Shown here in pieces: positions 5,633 through 6,798 of a stretch of DNA of 6,798 bases. Both the position numbers and the translations under genes were made by a program. Position 1 is the first letter of the stretch. Every line of letters begins with the position of its first letter. This DNA comes from Candidatus Eiseniibacteriota bacterium (lineage in GTDB: Bacteria > Arandabacterota > Arandabacteria > JAGLYR01), in assembly GCA_023132135.1 (NCBI GenBank), contig JAGLYR010000149.1, forward strand, positions 1 through 6,798, given 5' to 3'. The notes beneath the pieces were generated by a model. It was not told the DNA's origin. It saw nothing but the letters and a program-made list of their open reading frames with translations, and did not search any database.

Positions 5633-6226
5633 CTACCCCGTCACGGCAGCTCCGCAGCTCGGGCACTCCGCAGATTCGGCCCGCATGGGCTTGCCGCACT
5701 CCGGGCAGACCCTGAAGCTCTTGCCGCAAGGCGCGCAGGTGGCACCTTCCGGATCCACAGGGCTGTCGCAGTAGGGACAGGCGCAACCGGCCACGGGTTC
5801 GCGCACCTCCGCTTCTTCCCCCTCCGACTTCGAGAGCAGTGCGATGGGTTTGCCCTGCTTCTGGAGGTAGTCCGCTATAGCCTCGTGAAGAGCATCCGCT
5901 CCCAGGTTGGAGCAGTGCATCTTGTTCGTGGGCAGACCCCCAAGCTTCTTGGCGACGTCGCTCTTGGTAATCTTGAGCGCTTCGTCCAGCGTCCTGCCCA
6001 TGGCCATTTCGCTGACCATGCTGGAAACGGCGATTGCAGCCCCGCAGCCGAAGGTCTTGAACTTGACGTTGTCGATCTTCCCATCCTTCACCGTGATATG
6101 GAAAGTCATCATGTCTCCACACACGGGATTCCCCACCTCTCCGACGCCATCCGGGTGCTCAATCTCCCCGACGTTCCTGGGTTTTGTGAAGTGCTCCATG
6201 ACTTCCTTGCTGTACATCATGGCCAT
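5633..6226 (-). CDS. nifU: IscU/NifU Fe-S scaffold fused to a C-terminal double zinc ribbon
   Basis: The N-terminal part (about 1-126) is an IscU-type scaffold on which Fe-S clusters are built from desulfurase sulfur. C36 and D38 (VCGD), C61 (GCGAAIA) and C105 (KMHCSNLG) are the three cysteines and the aspartate that bind the nascent cluster. Classical IscU ends near residue 128. Here a charged linker (about 130-146) leads to a Cys-rich tail with four CxxC knuckles: C150/C153 with C164/C167, and C174/C177 with C188/C191, plus C148. The even spacing reads as two zinc ribbons. The tail is not the NifU central ferredoxin-like or C-terminal Nfu domain. The ATG at 6226 has GGAGG (6239-6235) eight bases ahead. 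The gene lies 17 bases after the stop of one desulfurase and 41 before the start of another. The scaffold role is secure; the zinc ribbons might contact client proteins, RNA or the desulfurases, which is inference. Confidence 0.93.
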   Translation of the reverse strand: MAMMYSKEVMEHFTKPRNVGEIEHPDGVGEVGNPVCGDMMTFHITVKDGKIDNVKFKTFGCGAAIAVSSMVSEMAMGRTLDEALKITKSDVAKKLGGLPTNKMHCSNLGADALHEAIADYLQKQGKPIALLSKSEGEEAEVREPVAGCACPYCDSPVDPEGATCAPCGKSFRVCPECGKPMRAESAECPSCGAAVTG

Positions 6227-6243
6227 CGCTGGTTCCTCCGGAA

Positions 6244-6798
6244 TCAGTTCTTGTCCCTTTGCTCCTTCGAGCGATAGACCGGAGACATCTCCCGCAACCT
6301 CTGGATTACTCTAGTCATCACATCCATCACATAGGAAACTTCGTCCAGGGAATTGTCCTGACCCAGGCTGTACACGATGGATCCCTGGGCCAGTGCCGTG
6401 TCCAGTCCCAGAGCCAGAAGAACGTGGGAAGCCTTGAGGGCCCTGGACGTGCATGCCGAACCGCTGGATCCAAAGATCCCCTCCTGGGCCATCAGGAGAA
6501 GCATCGCCTCGCCCTCCACGCCCTCCACACAGATGCTGACATGGTCGGGCAACCGCTTCTCCGGATGTCCGGTAAGGACAACCTCGTCGATATCTGTGGT
6601 CAGCCGGCGGATGAGCTCATCCCGGACCAGGATCAGGTGATCCCGCCTCCGGTCCAGGGATTCCGCCGCCAGCTGCGCCGCTTTCCCCATTCCAGCGATC
6701 CCGGGAACATTCTCCGTTCCGGCCCGCCGGCCCGCTTCCTGGATGCCTCCATCCACCAGAGGCATGATCCGGGTTCCCTTTCTCAACCAGAGCGCCCC
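6244..6798 (-). CDS. Cysteine desulfurase, NifS family, C-terminal part (cut by window edge)
   Basis: Only the last 184 residues are in the window; the N-terminal half with the PLP lysine lies beyond 6798. The visible part begins GALWLRKGTRI, the strand after the PLP lysine region, and continues with GGIQEAGRRAGTENVPGI, VEGVEGEAML and the catalytic-loop motif SSGSACTSRALKASHV, whose Cys is visible residue 116. The usual SIRFSLG motif reads SIVYSLG: visible residue 142 is Val (GTG, 6373-6375) where the family has the Arg that holds the cysteine carboxylate. After SACTS it has RALKAS, where the complete paralogue downstream has GSLGPS. The TTG at 6786 is an internal Leu codon, not the start. 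The stop lies 17 bases before the nifU start, so this is the upstream gene of the same operon. Family membership is clear; activity on cysteine is uncertain. Confidence 0.92.
   Translation of the reverse strand, partial: GALWLRKGTRIMPLVDGGIQEAGRRAGTENVPGIAGMGKAAQLAAESLDRRRDHLILVRDELIRRLTTDIDEVVLTGHPEKRLPDHVSICVEGVEGEAMLLLMAQEGIFGSSGSACTSRALKASHVLLALGLDTALAQGSIVYSLGQDNSLDEVSYVMDVMTRVIQRLREMSPVYRSKEQRDKN

Noticed and set aside
5592-6122. N-terminal extension of the complete desulfurase up to 6122
   Set aside because: It overlaps the scaffold gene on the same strand in another frame and has no family similarity; the desulfurase fold begins right after the ATG at 5591.

Overview
The window comes from a GC-rich bacterium. 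The gene set is an Aquifex-type aconitase homologue, a NAD(P)-dependent glutamate dehydrogenase and a NifS/NifU iron-sulfur assembly cluster. This suits an anaerobic or microaerophilic bacterium, perhaps of a deltaproteobacterial or candidate-phylum kind, but the sequence alone does not fix the lineage. I saw no tRNA, rRNA, CRISPR array or mobile element.

Left part, plus strand. Positions 1-447 hold no convincing gene but contain a well-formed sigma-54-type promoter (378-394) and two perfect inverted repeats upstream of it. The promoter is placed to transcribe two genes: a 112-residue protein made of two Cys-rich, probably metal-binding repeats (448-786), and, 44 bases further on, a complete glutamate dehydrogenase (831-2123). 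A sigma-54 promoter fits a nitrogen-metabolism gene.

Middle. Between the convergent gdhA and aconitase genes (2124-2315) is a long imperfect hairpin (2174-2230) and a weaker one (2258-2284). The minus-strand aconitase homologue (2316-4268) keeps all three Fe-S cluster cysteines and most of the aconitase framework, but four residues that contact substrate or catalyse in aconitases are replaced (Ser166 to His, Arg447 to Cys, Arg452 to Trp, Ser642 to Leu in mitochondrial aconitase numbering). It may be an enzyme with a different substrate, or a non-enzymatic Fe-S protein.

Right part, minus strand. In transcript order there is a cysteine desulfurase cut by the window edge (6798-6244), an IscU/NifU scaffold fused to a double zinc ribbon (6226-5633) and a second, complete cysteine desulfurase (5591-4422). 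After a 153-base gap with a likely sigma-70 promoter comes the aconitase homologue. The desulfurases supply sulfur and the scaffold builds clusters; the aconitase homologue next door is a likely cluster recipient. The two desulfurases are not equivalent: the truncated one has Val where the family has the Arg that anchors the cysteine carboxylate.
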